The notes below the pieces were generated by a model. It was not told the DNA's origin. It made no database searches and saw nothing but the letters and a program-made list of their open reading frames with translations. From positions 124,001 through 188,000 of the forward strand of contig NZ_JAFBIT010000001.1 of NCBI RefSeq assembly GCF_021531715.1: DNA of 64,000 nt, in the 5' to 3' direction. This DNA is from Anaeromassilibacillus senegalensis (GTDB taxonomy: Bacteria > Bacillota > Clostridia > Oscillospirales > Acutalibacteraceae). This document shows positions 7,532 to 16,308 of this stretch, in pieces; position 1 is the stretch's first letter; each line of letters opens with the position of its first letter. Both the position numbers and the translations under genes were made by a program.

Positions 7532-8707
7532 ATGAAAGAACTGGAACTCAAGTACGGCTGCAACCCGAACCAAAAGCCGTCCAAAATCTTCACAAACGAC
7601 GGGCGCGACCTGCCGATTCAGGTGCTCAACGGCAAGCCCGGCTACATCAACTTCATGGATGCGTTCAACTCCTGGCAGCTTGTCAAGGAGCTGAAGGCGG
7701 CGACAGGTCTGCCGGCAGCGGCGTCCTTCAAGCATGTCAGCCCGGCGGGCGCGGCGGTCGCGAAGCCGATGAGCGATACACTGAAGAAGATTTATTTTGT
7801 CGACGATCTCGAGCTTTCCCCGATCGCGACGGCCTACGCCAGAGCGCGCGGCGCGGACAGAATGTCCTCCTATGGCGACTGGGCGGCGCTCTCCGATGTC
7901 TGCGACAAGGAGACGGCGACGCTGCTCGCCCGCGAAGTGTCCGATGGTATCATCGCGCCGGGCTACACGGACGAGGCACTCGAGATTCTCAAGACAAAGC
8001 GCAAGGGCACATACAACGTCGTGCAGATTGACCCGGATTACAAGCCTGAGCCGATCGAGCATAAGGACGTATTCGGCATCACGTTTGAGCAGGGCAGAAA
8101 CGAGCTGAAGATCGACGAAGAGATGCTGCAGAACCTCGTCACCGAGAATAAGGTGCTCACCGAGGAAGCGAAGCTCGACCTCGTGATCTCGCTCATCACG
8201 CTGAAATACACGCAGTCAAACTCCGTCTGCTATGCGAAGGATGGTCAGGCGATTGGCATCGGCGCGGGTCAGCAGAGCCGCATCCATTGCACGCGTCTCG
8301 CGGGCAACAAGGCGGACATCTGGTATCTGCGCCAGCACGAGAAGGTACTGAACCTGCCCTTTAAGCCGGGCATCCGCCGTCCCGACCGCGACAACACGAT
8401 CGACGTGTACATCAGCGAGGAGCATGACGACGTGCTGCGCGACGGCGCATGGCAGCAGTTCTTCACCGAGAAGCCGGAGGTTTTCACCCGCGAGGAGAAG
8501 GCGGCTTGGCTCCAGACGATGAAGGGCGTTTCCGTCGGCAGCGACGCGTTCTTCCCGTTCGGCGACAACATCGAGCGCGCGCACAAGAGCGGCGTCGAGT
8601 TCATCGCCCAGCCGGGCGGCTCTATCCGCGATGACAACGTCATCGAGACCTGCAACAAGTACGGTATTGCCATGGCCTTCACCGGCATCCGCCTGTTCCA
8701 CCATTGA
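7532..8707 (+). CDS. Stand-alone AICAR formyltransferase (PurH C-terminal type)
   Basis: A 391-aa protein corresponding to the transformylase half of PurH, which formylates AICAR to FAICAR with 10-formyl-tetrahydrofolate. It begins directly with the transformylase sequence (LKYGCNPNQKPSKIF, ASFKHVSPAGAAV with the catalytic Lys-His). It continues with KYTQSNSVCYAKDGQAIGIG and FFPFGDNIERAHKSGVEFI and ends QPGGSIRDDNVIE...FTGIRLFHH. No cyclohydrolase domain is present; that job is given to the gene before it. RBS GGGGAAAGGA. Confidence 0.93.
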   Translation: MKELELKYGCNPNQKPSKIFTNDGRDLPIQVLNGKPGYINFMDAFNSWQLVKELKAATGLPAAASFKHVSPAGAAVAKPMSDTLKKIYFVDDLELSPIATAYARARGADRMSSYGDWAALSDVCDKETATLLAREVSDGIIAPGYTDEALEILKTKRKGTYNVVQIDPDYKPEPIEHKDVFGITFEQGRNELKIDEEMLQNLVTENKVLTEEAKLDLVISLITLKYTQSNSVCYAKDGQAIGIGAGQQSRIHCTRLAGNKADIWYLRQHEKVLNLPFKPGIRRPDRDNTIDVYISEEHDDVLRDGAWQQFFTEKPEVFTREEKAAWLQTMKGVSVGSDAFFPFGDNIERAHKSGVEFIAQPGGSIRDDNVIETCNKYGIAMAFTGIRLFHH

Positions 8708-8842
8708 GCGGGCACGGCCCGCAGCGGACGTCCGCGTGATTGCTCGCTTGCACTCGCTCGTGTTATCTGAAAACACCTGCTCTGCTCGCGATCTTTAGAT
8801 GCTCCCAGTGGGCTATGATTTGAGAATAAAGGAAGAAGCAGT

Positions 8843-10108
8843 ATGAATATTTTGGTTATCGGCAGCGGCGGGCGCGAGCATGCGATCGTCCGCAAGCTGA
8901 AGGAAAGCCCGAAGACCGGCAAGCTCTGGTGCGCGCCGGGCAACGGCGGCATCGCGGCGGACGCAGAGTGCGTCAGCATCGGCGCGATGGACATCGAGGG
9001 TGTTGTGAAGTTCGCGCAGGAAAATCCGGTCGATCTCGTCTTTGTCGCGCCGGATGATCCGCTTGCGGCAGGCATGGTCGACGCGCTCGAGGCGGCGGGT
9101 ATCCGTGCCTTTGGCCCGCACGCAAACGCGGCGGTCATCGAGAGCAGCAAGGTGTTCTCGAAGAACCTGATGAAGAAGTACAACATTCCCACGGCGCGCT
9201 ATGAAGTGTTCTCGGAGCCTGCGGCGGCGGTCGCGTATATCGAAGAACAGGGCAAGTTTCCGGTCGTCGTCAAGGCGGACGGTCTTGCGCTCGGTAAAGG
9301 CGTGATCATCGCGGAGGATCTGGAAGCCGCGAAAGACGCCGTGCACACGATCATGGAGGATAAGGTGTTCGGCGCTTCCGGCAACAGCGTTGTGGTTGAG
9401 GAGTTTCTGACGGGCCCGGAGGTTTCCGTGCTCGCGTTTACGGACGGCAAGACGCTGCGCCCGATGGTGTCCTCGAAGGACCACAAGCGCGCGCTCGACG
9501 GCGACGAGGGCCTCAATACCGGCGGCATGGGCACGATCAGTCCGAACCCGTACTACACCGACGCGGTAGCGGAGACCTGCATGGAGACGATCTTCCTGCC
9601 GACCATCCGTGCGATGCAGGCGGAGGGCAGACCGTTCAAGGGCTGCCTGTATTTCGGCCTGATGATTACGCCGGACGGCCCGAAGGTTATCGAGTACAAC
9701 GCGCGTTTTGGCGATCCGGAGACGCAGGTTGTTCTGCCGCGTCTCAAGACAGATTTTGTCGACATTATTAACGCGGTCATCGACGAGAAGCTCGATGCGC
9801 TCGACATCGAGTGGAGCGCGGATGCGTGCGCCTGCGTCGTTATGGCGAGCGGCGGCTATCCGCAGTCCTATCCGAAGGGACTCGAGATCACCGGTCTCGA
9901 CGAGAACGGTCAGGCGGCAGGCGTCACGGTTTACCATGCGGGCACGAAGCTCGCAGACGGCAAGCTCGTCACAAACGGCGGCCGTGTTCTCGGCGTGACG
10001 GCGACGGCGAAAACGCTCGACGAAGCGCTCGACAAGGCGTATCAGGCGGTTGAAACCATCCATTTCGACAACGCCCACTACCGCCGCGATATTGGCAGAA
10101 CCAAATAA
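8843..10108 (+). CDS. purD: PurD, phosphoribosylamine-glycine ligase
   Basis: A 421-aa ATP-grasp enzyme that makes GAR from phosphoribosylamine, glycine and ATP. The motifs are VIGSGGREHAI at the N-terminus, KADGLALGKGVIIA (ATP-grasp lysine region), the GGMGTISPNP loop and NARFGDPETQVVLPRL (metal ligands). Length is normal. A 135-bp gap separates it from the preceding gene; it contains the hairpin GCGGGC/GCCCGC right after the stop and a GCGGACGTCCGC palindrome. A strong terminator ends the operon at 10123-10153. Confidence 0.97.
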   Translation: MNILVIGSGGREHAIVRKLKESPKTGKLWCAPGNGGIAADAECVSIGAMDIEGVVKFAQENPVDLVFVAPDDPLAAGMVDALEAAGIRAFGPHANAAVIESSKVFSKNLMKKYNIPTARYEVFSEPAAAVAYIEEQGKFPVVVKADGLALGKGVIIAEDLEAAKDAVHTIMEDKVFGASGNSVVVEEFLTGPEVSVLAFTDGKTLRPMVSSKDHKRALDGDEGLNTGGMGTISPNPYYTDAVAETCMETIFLPTIRAMQAEGRPFKGCLYFGLMITPDGPKVIEYNARFGDPETQVVLPRLKTDFVDIINAVIDEKLDALDIEWSADACACVVMASGGYPQSYPKGLEITGLDENGQAAGVTVYHAGTKLADGKLVTNGGRVLGVTATAKTLDEALDKAYQAVETIHFDNAHYRRDIGRTK

Positions 10109-10122
10109 CCTGCAGTGCGATC

Positions 10123-10153
10123 AAAGGCCTCTTCTCCGGAAGAGGCCTTTTTA
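10123..10153 (+). terminator. Terminator of the purine operon
   Basis: 12-bp stem AAAGGCCTCTTC (10123-10134) / GAAGAGGCCTTT (10139-10150) followed by T residues. Confidence 0.95.
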
Positions 10154-10207
10154 TATGCGTGATACATGTAAAACAAAAAATATTTATTGAAAAACAATAA
10201 ATAAATA

Positions 10208-10236
10208 TTGACAAACGAGAATTGATCTGCTATGCT
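10208..10236 (+). promoter_or_regulatory. Sigma-A promoter
   Basis: -35 TTGACA (10208-10213), 17-bp spacer, -10 TATGCT (10231-10236), upstream of the membrane protein at 10261. Confidence 0.8.
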
Positions 10237-10260
10237 GGTAGCAGAAAGGTCGTGGTCATA

Positions 10261-11835
10261 ATGACGAATTCGGAGAATAATCCCATCACCATGCGGCCTG
10301 CGGTACCGCAGAATGGCATGCCGCCGCACGTGTATGCAGTAAGGCCCAAGCGGCAGTATACTTTTCCGCAGAAGCTGCTCGCGCTTTCCATGCTGCTCTT
10401 CGGCTATCTCTACATGCGTGCGTTCTTCTTCACATCTGCCAACATCGGCCGCACGCTGTTTGCCTGGCTGCTGCTCGCGGCGTCCGCTGCCTACATGACG
10501 CACTGCAAAATTCGATTGAATGCGGCTTCGATCGCCGCCGGTGCACTGACCGCCGCGTTTTCCCTGATGTTTACGGTCGGTCTCAGCGGTCTGCCGTCGT
10601 TTTTGAACAGCGTGTTCTGTCAGCTCAGCTATACGTACTTTGTTTATAAGGCGTTTGACACGTCCATCGAACGCGGGCCGGGAGAGATGTTCAGCTTCGA
10701 TCTGCTCAAGGCTGTTTTTGTCCAGCCGTTTTCTTCCTTCGGCGCGCTGTTTCCGGCGGTATTCGCACCCGCAAAAGCAGGGAATAAGCGTGTGCTTCGC
10801 ACGGTTGGGTTGGTACTGCTCGGGCTGCTTGCGTCTGTCATTCCAACAGTAATCGTTGTGTCGCTGCTTTCGTTTGACAGCCATTTTACTTCGCTGCTCG
10901 ACCGTTTCTTCCGCTTTGATCTGGACGCAGGCACAACGGTGTCGCACATCGCGTCGCTGATCCTCGGCATCCCCGTCGCCATGTATATCTTTGGGCTGTG
11001 GGCCTCTGGTACATTCGGTGCGAACAGCGGGATGAACCGCGCAAGCTGTGCCGCATTCCGGGAAAGGGCGCATGTGCTGCCGCAGCTTCTGGTATTTGCC
11101 GCTGTGACGCCGGTGCTCGCTGTGTATGTTCTCTTCTTCATCTCGCAGTTTGCGTACTATACCTCCGCGTTTACCGGTGTTCTGCCGTCGGGATACAGCT
11201 ATGCTGAATACGCGCGCAGCGGCTTTTTCGAGCTCTGCGCGGTCATGGCGATCAACAGTCTTATCGCGTTGTTTATCCACCTGTTTGTGCGCCGGAGCGG
11301 CAAAAACGTGCCGGTCCGCGTCTATACGGCGCTGATCGGCGTCTCAACGCTGATTCTTGCCGCGACGGCATGGGCGAAGATGCTCCTATATGTGGATACG
11401 TACGGCCTGACGCTTTCCCGCGTGTATACGCTGTTGTTCATGCTCGCGATGGCGCTTCTGTTCATAGTGCTGCTCGTCAAGACCATTGTGTCGAAAACGC
11501 CGTTTATCCCGATCGCGCTTTCCATCCTGCTCTTGCTGTTCGGCGGGCTGATTTTCCCGAACGCGCCGGCGGCGGTGTCCGCGTACAATACGGAGCAAGT
11601 TCTCGCGGGCGAGACGTGGGAGCTGGACGAGGATTATTTCTGGCAGCTGGGTGAAGCGGCGATTCCGGACGCCGTGCTGCTGGAGAAGTCCAATCGCGCG
11701 AACGCGGCGACGAGGGCCGGCGCGACGCAGTTCCTGGACGACTATGAGAAGTACGGCCTGAGTGAGGACAAGGGCGTATTCGCTTTCAGCATCACACGTG
11801 CCCGTGCGGAACGGGCGCTGGCAGAGCGGAAATAA
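10261..11835 (+). CDS. DUF4173/DUF4153-like multi-pass membrane protein
   Basis: A 524-aa membrane protein with roughly ten to twelve hydrophobic segments from residue ~35 to ~430 and a soluble acidic C-terminal tail (~440-524; GETWELDEDYFWQLGEAAIP). The sequence SYAEYARSGFFELCAVMAIN is the hallmark of the DUF4173/DUF4153 families, whose function is unknown. The start is taken at ATG 10261 with AGAAAGG upstream; a longer frame from 10222 starts inside the promoter region. It is transcribed alone, between its own promoter and a bidirectional terminator. Confidence 0.7.
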   Translation: MTNSENNPITMRPAVPQNGMPPHVYAVRPKRQYTFPQKLLALSMLLFGYLYMRAFFFTSANIGRTLFAWLLLAASAAYMTHCKIRLNAASIAAGALTAAFSLMFTVGLSGLPSFLNSVFCQLSYTYFVYKAFDTSIERGPGEMFSFDLLKAVFVQPFSSFGALFPAVFAPAKAGNKRVLRTVGLVLLGLLASVIPTVIVVSLLSFDSHFTSLLDRFFRFDLDAGTTVSHIASLILGIPVAMYIFGLWASGTFGANSGMNRASCAAFRERAHVLPQLLVFAAVTPVLAVYVLFFISQFAYYTSAFTGVLPSGYSYAEYARSGFFELCAVMAINSLIALFIHLFVRRSGKNVPVRVYTALIGVSTLILAATAWAKMLLYVDTYGLTLSRVYTLLFMLAMALLFIVLLVKTIVSKTPFIPIALSILLLLFGGLIFPNAPAAVSAYNTEQVLAGETWELDEDYFWQLGEAAIPDAVLLEKSNRANAATRAGATQFLDDYEKYGLSEDKGVFAFSITRARAERALAERK

Positions 11836-11847
11836 GCCCAACATGCA

Positions 11848-11890
11848 AACATCCCCGCACCGAGATTCTCTTGGTGCGGGGATGTTTTTT
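11848..11890. terminator. Bidirectional terminator between convergent genes
   Basis: 14-bp stem AACATCCCCGCACC (11848-11861) / GGTGCGGGGATGTT (11873-11886) with T residues on the plus side. On the minus strand the stem ends TGTTTGC. It serves the plus gene ending at 11835 and probably the minus gene ending at 11899. Confidence 0.9.
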
Positions 11891-11898
11891 GTATCGGA

Positions 11899-13824
11899 TT
11901 ATTCCAGCTCAAAGGCGCCGGTGTAAAGTCTGTAATACGTGCCCTTCTGGCTGATGAGGTCGCGGTGGCTGCCGCGCTCGATGATGTGGCCGTGGTCGAG
12001 CACCATGATGACGTCGGAATTCTTGACCGTCGACAGGCGGTGCGCGATGACGAACACGGTGCGGCCCTTCATCAGGGCGTCCATGCCGCTCTGCACAATC
12101 GCCTCGGTGCGGGTATCGATCGAAGAGGTTGCCTCGTCGAGGATCATGACCGGCGGATCGGCGACTGCGGCGCGCGCAATCGAGATCAGCTGGCGCTGGC
12201 CCTGGGAGAGGCCGCTGCCGTCGCCGGAAAGCACGGTGTTGTAGCCGTCCGGCAGCATTCGGATGAAGCCGTCCGCGTTTGCGAGCTTTGCCGCCGCGAT
12301 GCATTCCTCGTCGGTGGCATCCAGCTTGCCGTAGCGGATATTCTCCATCACGGTGCCGGTGAACAGGTTGACGTCCTGCAGAACCATGCCGAGCGAGCGG
12401 CGCAGATCCGGCTTCTTGATCTTGTTGATGTTGATGCCATCGTAGCGGATCTTGCCGTCGGCGATGTCGTAAAAGCGGTTGATGAGGTTTGTGATCGTCG
12501 TCTTGCCTGCGCCGGTCGCACCCACAAAGGCGATCTTCTGGCCCGGTTTCGCATAGAGCGAGACGTCATGCAGGACAATCTTATCCGGCACATAGCCGAA
12601 GTCCACATCGAAGAGCTCCACGCGGCCGGTCAATTCCGTATAGGTCACGGTGCCGTCGCCGTGCGGATGCTTCCAGGCCCAGAGCCCCGTGCGCTTTTCG
12701 CTTTCTACCAGCGTATCGCCGTGCTTTTCGGCGTTGACCAGCGTGACATAGCCCTCGTCCGTCTCACTTTCTTCATCAAGCAGGGAGAAGATACGGGACG
12801 CGCCGGCCATCGCCATGATGATGGACGAGATCTGCTGAGTGACCTGGTTGATCGGCATGACGAAGCTTCTCGAAAGCTGGAGGAACGACGCAATGGAGCC
12901 AAGCGTCAGCGTACCCATACCGGTAAGGCTCAGGTTCGGCGTGCCGTTCAGGGCGAGCGCGCCGCCGAGAATCGCGATCAGCACATAGAGGAAATAGCCG
13001 AGCGCGTTCATGATCGGGCCGAGGATGTTGGCGAATTTGTTCGCCTCCGTGGAATTCTCAAAGAGCTCGTCGTTCTTTTCATCGAAGGTGACCTTGGATT
13101 TTTCCTCATGGCAGAAGACCTTGACGACTTTCTGGCCATTGATCATTTCCTCAATGAAGCCGTTTACCGCGCCGAGCGAGCGCTGCTGACGGACGAAGAA
13201 TTTTCCGCTCTTCGAAGTGACCTTGCCGACGATTTTCATCATCACAAAGAGCATAACGAGCAGGAAGAGCGTCAGCCAGATGCTGAGCGTCAGCATCGAG
13301 AAGAAAACGGAAACGACCGTGATGATCGAAGAGAGTGTCTGCGGGATGCTCTGGGAGATCATTTGGCGCAGCGTATCGGTGTCATTTGTATAGTAGCTCA
13401 TGACGTCGCCGTGCGTGTGCGTATCGAAGAACTTGATCGGCAGCGTCTGCATATGGGCAAACATCTGGTCACGAATTTTCTTCAGCGTGCCCTGCGAGAC
13501 GACCGCCATCGTGCGGTTGTAGAAAAGCGTGGAGAATGCGCCGACAATATAGATGACGGCCATCTTGCACAGGGCAAGGAGCAGACCGCTGAAATTCGGC
13601 GTTGCTTCCAGCAGAAGCGGCGCGATGTAATCGTCGATCAGTGTGCGCAGGAACAGGGAGGACATAACGCTTGCGAAGGCACTGACCGCAATGCAGACGA
13701 AGACAAATACAAGCTGCAGGCGGTAGGGCTTCATATAGGTGAGCAAACGCAGCAGTGTCTTTTTATCGAGCTGCTTCATGCTTTCCTTCATCGAGAGGCG
13801 GGGGCCGTTAGGACGTGGGGGCAT
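11899..13824 (-). CDS. ABC multidrug exporter half-transporter with canonical ATPase site
   Basis: A 641-aa ABC half-transporter. Six membrane helices (~40-350) are followed by an ATPase domain with Walker A GATGAGKTT, signature LSQGQRQLISIARA, Walker B VMILDEATSSIDTRTE (catalytic Glu present) and switch His in FVIAHRLSTVKNSD. It has an insertion between the two domains (~385-430, KHGDTLVESEKRTGLWAWKH) not common in the family. The start ATG 13824, behind AAAGGAGACGACGACA, overlaps the upstream gene by 17 nt. It pairs with the next ABC gene, which has a degenerate catalytic site, so a heterodimeric drug or lipid exporter is likely. Confidence 0.93.
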   Translation of the reverse strand: MPPRPNGPRLSMKESMKQLDKKTLLRLLTYMKPYRLQLVFVFVCIAVSAFASVMSSLFLRTLIDDYIAPLLLEATPNFSGLLLALCKMAVIYIVGAFSTLFYNRTMAVVSQGTLKKIRDQMFAHMQTLPIKFFDTHTHGDVMSYYTNDTDTLRQMISQSIPQTLSSIITVVSVFFSMLTLSIWLTLFLLVMLFVMMKIVGKVTSKSGKFFVRQQRSLGAVNGFIEEMINGQKVVKVFCHEEKSKVTFDEKNDELFENSTEANKFANILGPIMNALGYFLYVLIAILGGALALNGTPNLSLTGMGTLTLGSIASFLQLSRSFVMPINQVTQQISSIIMAMAGASRIFSLLDEESETDEGYVTLVNAEKHGDTLVESEKRTGLWAWKHPHGDGTVTYTELTGRVELFDVDFGYVPDKIVLHDVSLYAKPGQKIAFVGATGAGKTTITNLINRFYDIADGKIRYDGININKIKKPDLRRSLGMVLQDVNLFTGTVMENIRYGKLDATDEECIAAAKLANADGFIRMLPDGYNTVLSGDGSGLSQGQRQLISIARAAVADPPVMILDEATSSIDTRTEAIVQSGMDALMKGRTVFVIAHRLSTVKNSDVIMVLDHGHIIERGSHRDLISQKGTYYRLYTGAFELE

Positions 13825-15586
13825 TGTCGTCGTCTCCTTTCGTCTGGGATTCGTAAACTTCGCGGTAGATCGGGCTCGTCTGCACCAGCTCATCGTGCTT
13901 GCCGCAGGCGGTGATTCGACCGTCGTCCAGCACGAGGATCATATCGGCGTCCTGTACGGAGGCGATGCGCTGGGCGATGATGATTTTCGTCGTATCGGGG
14001 ATCTCTTTGCGGAACGCGCCGCGGATCAGCGCGTCGGTGCGCGTATCGACCGCGCTTGTCGAGTCGTCGAGAATCAGGATCTTCGGCTTCTTCAAAAGAG
14101 CGCGCGCAATGCAGAGACGCTGCTTCTGGCCGCCGGAAACGTTCGTGCCGCCCTGCTCGATGTACGTGTCGTAGCCTTCGGGGAAGGTCTGGATGAAGTC
14201 GTCGGCCTGTGCGAGGCGGCATGCGCGGACGAGTTCCTCGTCGGTCGCATGCTCGTCGCCCCAGCGGAGGTTTTCCTTGATGGTGCCGGAGAACAGCACG
14301 TTCTTCTGCAGCACCATTGCCACGGCGCCGCGCAGGGTGTCAAGGTCGTATTTGCGCACATCGATGCCGCCGACGCGCACCGCACCCTGCTGTACGTCAT
14401 ACAGGCGCGGGATAAGCTGCACAAGGCTCGACTTGGAGGAGCCGGTTCCGCCGATGACGCCCACCGTGGCGCCTGCGGGAATTTTCAAGTCGATGTCGGA
14501 GAGAACGGGCTTGCCGGTGCCGGCGTGGTAGCTGAACTGCACATGGTCGAATTCAATGCTGCCGTCCTTAACCTCGGTCACCGCGTTTTCAGGCGCCGTG
14601 ATATCGGGTGTTTCATCAAGGATTTCCACAACACGTTCGCCGGAAGCGCGGGACATCGTGAGCATGACGAAGATCATCGAAAGACCCATCAGGCTCATGA
14701 GGATCTGCGTCGCGTAAGAGATCAGGCTCAGAAGCTCGCCGGTTGAAAGTCCCAGAACTGCGTCGCCGCCGCAGGCAACGATCGTGCGCGCGCCAAACCA
14801 CGAAAGGAGCAGGACGCATGCATACATGCAAAGCTGCATCAGCGGCGCGTTCCATGCGAGCTGCTGCTCGGCCTTGCGGAAGTCCTGGTAGATGCGCTCG
14901 GAGATCGAGGTGAACTTCTTCTCTTCGTGCTCCTCGCGGACAAATGCCTTCACGACGCGGATGCCGTGCAGATTCTCCTGCACCACACCATTGAGCTTGT
15001 CGTATGTCCGGAACACGCGCTCAAAGATCGGATGAGTCTTGGACATAATCAGATAGAGGCCGCCGACGAGGATCGGGATAACCGCAACGAAGATCAGAGA
15101 GAGCTTCGCGTCGATGGAGATGGCGGCGATCAGGGAAAAGAGCGCCAGAAACGGGCTGCGCACTGCCATGCGGATGATCATCTGATACGTGTTCTGCAGG
15201 TTGGTGACGTCGGTCGTCAGGCGGGTGACGATGCTCGCCGTCGAGAATTTATCGATGTTCGAGAACGAATACGTCTGCACCTTATAGAACATGTCGTGGC
15301 GCAGATTGCGCGCAAAGCCGCTTGAGGCCTCCGCCGCAAATTTGCCGGAAATTACGCCGCAGAGAAGCTGGCCGAGCGCGGCGAACAGCAGAGCAACGCC
15401 CATCTTCAGAATATAGCTCATGCTGCCGGCGTCAATACCGAAGTCAATCAGGTTTGCCATCAGCATCGGGATGATGACCTCAAAAACAACCTCGCCGCTG
15501 ATGGTAACCATGGCAAGGATGGAGTTCCTTTTCTGTTCCCGAATGCTTTGCATCAGTTTCTTAACCAATTGCTTCGCCTCCTTCAT
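13808..15586 (-). CDS. ABC multidrug exporter half-transporter with non-canonical ATPase site
   Basis: A 592-aa ABC half-transporter: six-helix membrane domain (~20-330) then ATPase domain. Walker A is GGTGSSKSS. The signature is NVSGGQKQRLCIARALL. Walker B reads LILDDSTSAVDT, with Asp in place of the catalytic Glu, and the switch residue sits in IIIAQRIASVQDAD, with Gln in place of His. Those two changes are the classical mark of the degenerate partner in heterodimeric exporters (BmrC/BmrD, TM287/288 type). The start ATG 15586 follows AAAGGAAAAA and overlaps the marR gene by 26 nt. Confidence 0.93.
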   Translation of the reverse strand: MKEAKQLVKKLMQSIREQKRNSILAMVTISGEVVFEVIIPMLMANLIDFGIDAGSMSYILKMGVALLFAALGQLLCGVISGKFAAEASSGFARNLRHDMFYKVQTYSFSNIDKFSTASIVTRLTTDVTNLQNTYQMIIRMAVRSPFLALFSLIAAISIDAKLSLIFVAVIPILVGGLYLIMSKTHPIFERVFRTYDKLNGVVQENLHGIRVVKAFVREEHEEKKFTSISERIYQDFRKAEQQLAWNAPLMQLCMYACVLLLSWFGARTIVACGGDAVLGLSTGELLSLISYATQILMSLMGLSMIFVMLTMSRASGERVVEILDETPDITAPENAVTEVKDGSIEFDHVQFSYHAGTGKPVLSDIDLKIPAGATVGVIGGTGSSKSSLVQLIPRLYDVQQGAVRVGGIDVRKYDLDTLRGAVAMVLQKNVLFSGTIKENLRWGDEHATDEELVRACRLAQADDFIQTFPEGYDTYIEQGGTNVSGGQKQRLCIARALLKKPKILILDDSTSAVDTRTDALIRGAFRKEIPDTTKIIIAQRIASVQDADMILVLDDGRITACGKHDELVQTSPIYREVYESQTKGDDDNAPTS

Positions 15587-16055
15587 TTTTTCCTTTTTGA
15601 GTCTTCTGTCGCTGCGCCATGGCGAAATCCACGTTGAGCTTCATCCGGTTCAGATAGGAGAGCAGCGTTGTGCACTCGTTGGCCGTGAAGCCGCGCAGCA
15701 GCACGTTTTCCATCATTTCATGGTCTGCGCGGATGGTATCGACAATCGCTTCGGCCGCAGGCGTCAGCGTCAAACGGCGCAGACGGCCGTCCGTTTCGCC
15801 GATATGGCGCTCGACAAAGCCCTTTTTCGCAAGCATATCCACGACCTTGGAAGCCGTGGAGCGTGTGATGCCGAAGCGTCGCTCAACATCGCGCATATAA
15901 ACCGGACCGTCGCGGTTATCCGCGATGAACTGGATGACCCAGACGTTTGCGCCCGTGAGTTGCTCGTTTTCCTGCTTGTGGGAATAGGTGTCGATAAACC
16001 GCCGCATGGTGTTGTCCAGTGCGTGCAGCGCATGGCCAATCGATTCCTTTCGCAT
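15561..16055 (-). CDS. MarR-family transcriptional regulator of the ABC operon
   Basis: A 164-aa winged-helix regulator. Helix-turn-helix residues are about 55-80 (YMRDVERRFGITRSTASKVV) and the wing is about 85-105 (HIGETDGRLRRLTLT, the MarR D-x-R-x4-L-T signature). As first gene of the marR-ABC-ABC operon, it probably represses its own transcription and responds to a substrate of the exporter. A near-perfect palindrome overlapping the start of transcription (16107-16128) is the likely operator. RBS GAAAGGAAGG, start ATG 16055. Confidence 0.92.
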   Translation of the reverse strand: MRKESIGHALHALDNTMRRFIDTYSHKQENEQLTGANVWVIQFIADNRDGPVYMRDVERRFGITRSTASKVVDMLAKKGFVERHIGETDGRLRRLTLTPAAEAIVDTIRADHEMMENVLLRGFTANECTTLLSYLNRMKLNVDFAMAQRQKTQKGKNEGGEAIG

Positions 16056-16106
16056 TCAATCCTTCCTTTCATGCGGTGATTGTCCCAAAAACATATGTAT
16101 GCGGCG

Positions 16107-16128
16107 AACAATCACGCGCTTAATTGTT
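16107..16128. promoter_or_regulatory. Probable MarR operator
   Basis: Inverted repeat AACAATCA (16107-16114) / TAATTGTT (16121-16128), one mismatch, six-base centre. It lies just downstream of the minus-strand -10 box, where binding would block the marR operon promoter. Confidence 0.6.
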
Positions 16129-16141
16129 TGCTATGGTACAT

Positions 16142-16171
16142 ATTATAGGCGCACAGCCGCCCATTTGTCAA
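16142..16171 (-). promoter_or_regulatory. Sigma-A promoter of the marR-ABC operon
   Basis: On the minus strand -35 TTGACA (16166-16171), 18-bp spacer, -10 TATAAT (16142-16147); both boxes are perfect consensus. Confidence 0.9.
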
Positions 16172-16208
16172 GATATATCCGGCATGAAAATAAAATTTTT
16201 TGGTGCAC

Positions 16209-16250
16209 GGAAACTTTGATGTTTCCTTATGGCGCGGAATGTGGTACAAT
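16209..16250 (+). promoter_or_regulatory. Promoter region with inverted repeat for the gene at 16309
   Basis: -10 TACAAT (16245-16250) with a weak TTTCCT -35 (16222-16227, 17-bp spacer). A perfect 6-6-6 inverted repeat GGAAAC (16209-16214) / GTTTCC (16221-16226) overlaps the -35 and may bind a regulator. Confidence 0.45.
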
Positions 16251-16308
16251 ATGCCCAACGCATAAAATGAGATATGTACCTCGCAGAAAGGCTGGGGATT
16301 TTATAACG

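Noticed and set aside
11965-13914. 649-codon plus-strand frame opposite the ABC transporter gene
   Set aside because: Shadow frame of a GC-rich coding region; product has no recognisable domains.
15988-16308. N-terminal extension of the seven-helix membrane protein
   Set aside because: It would lie antisense to marR, its operator and its promoter; ATG 16309 has GAAAGG upstream.
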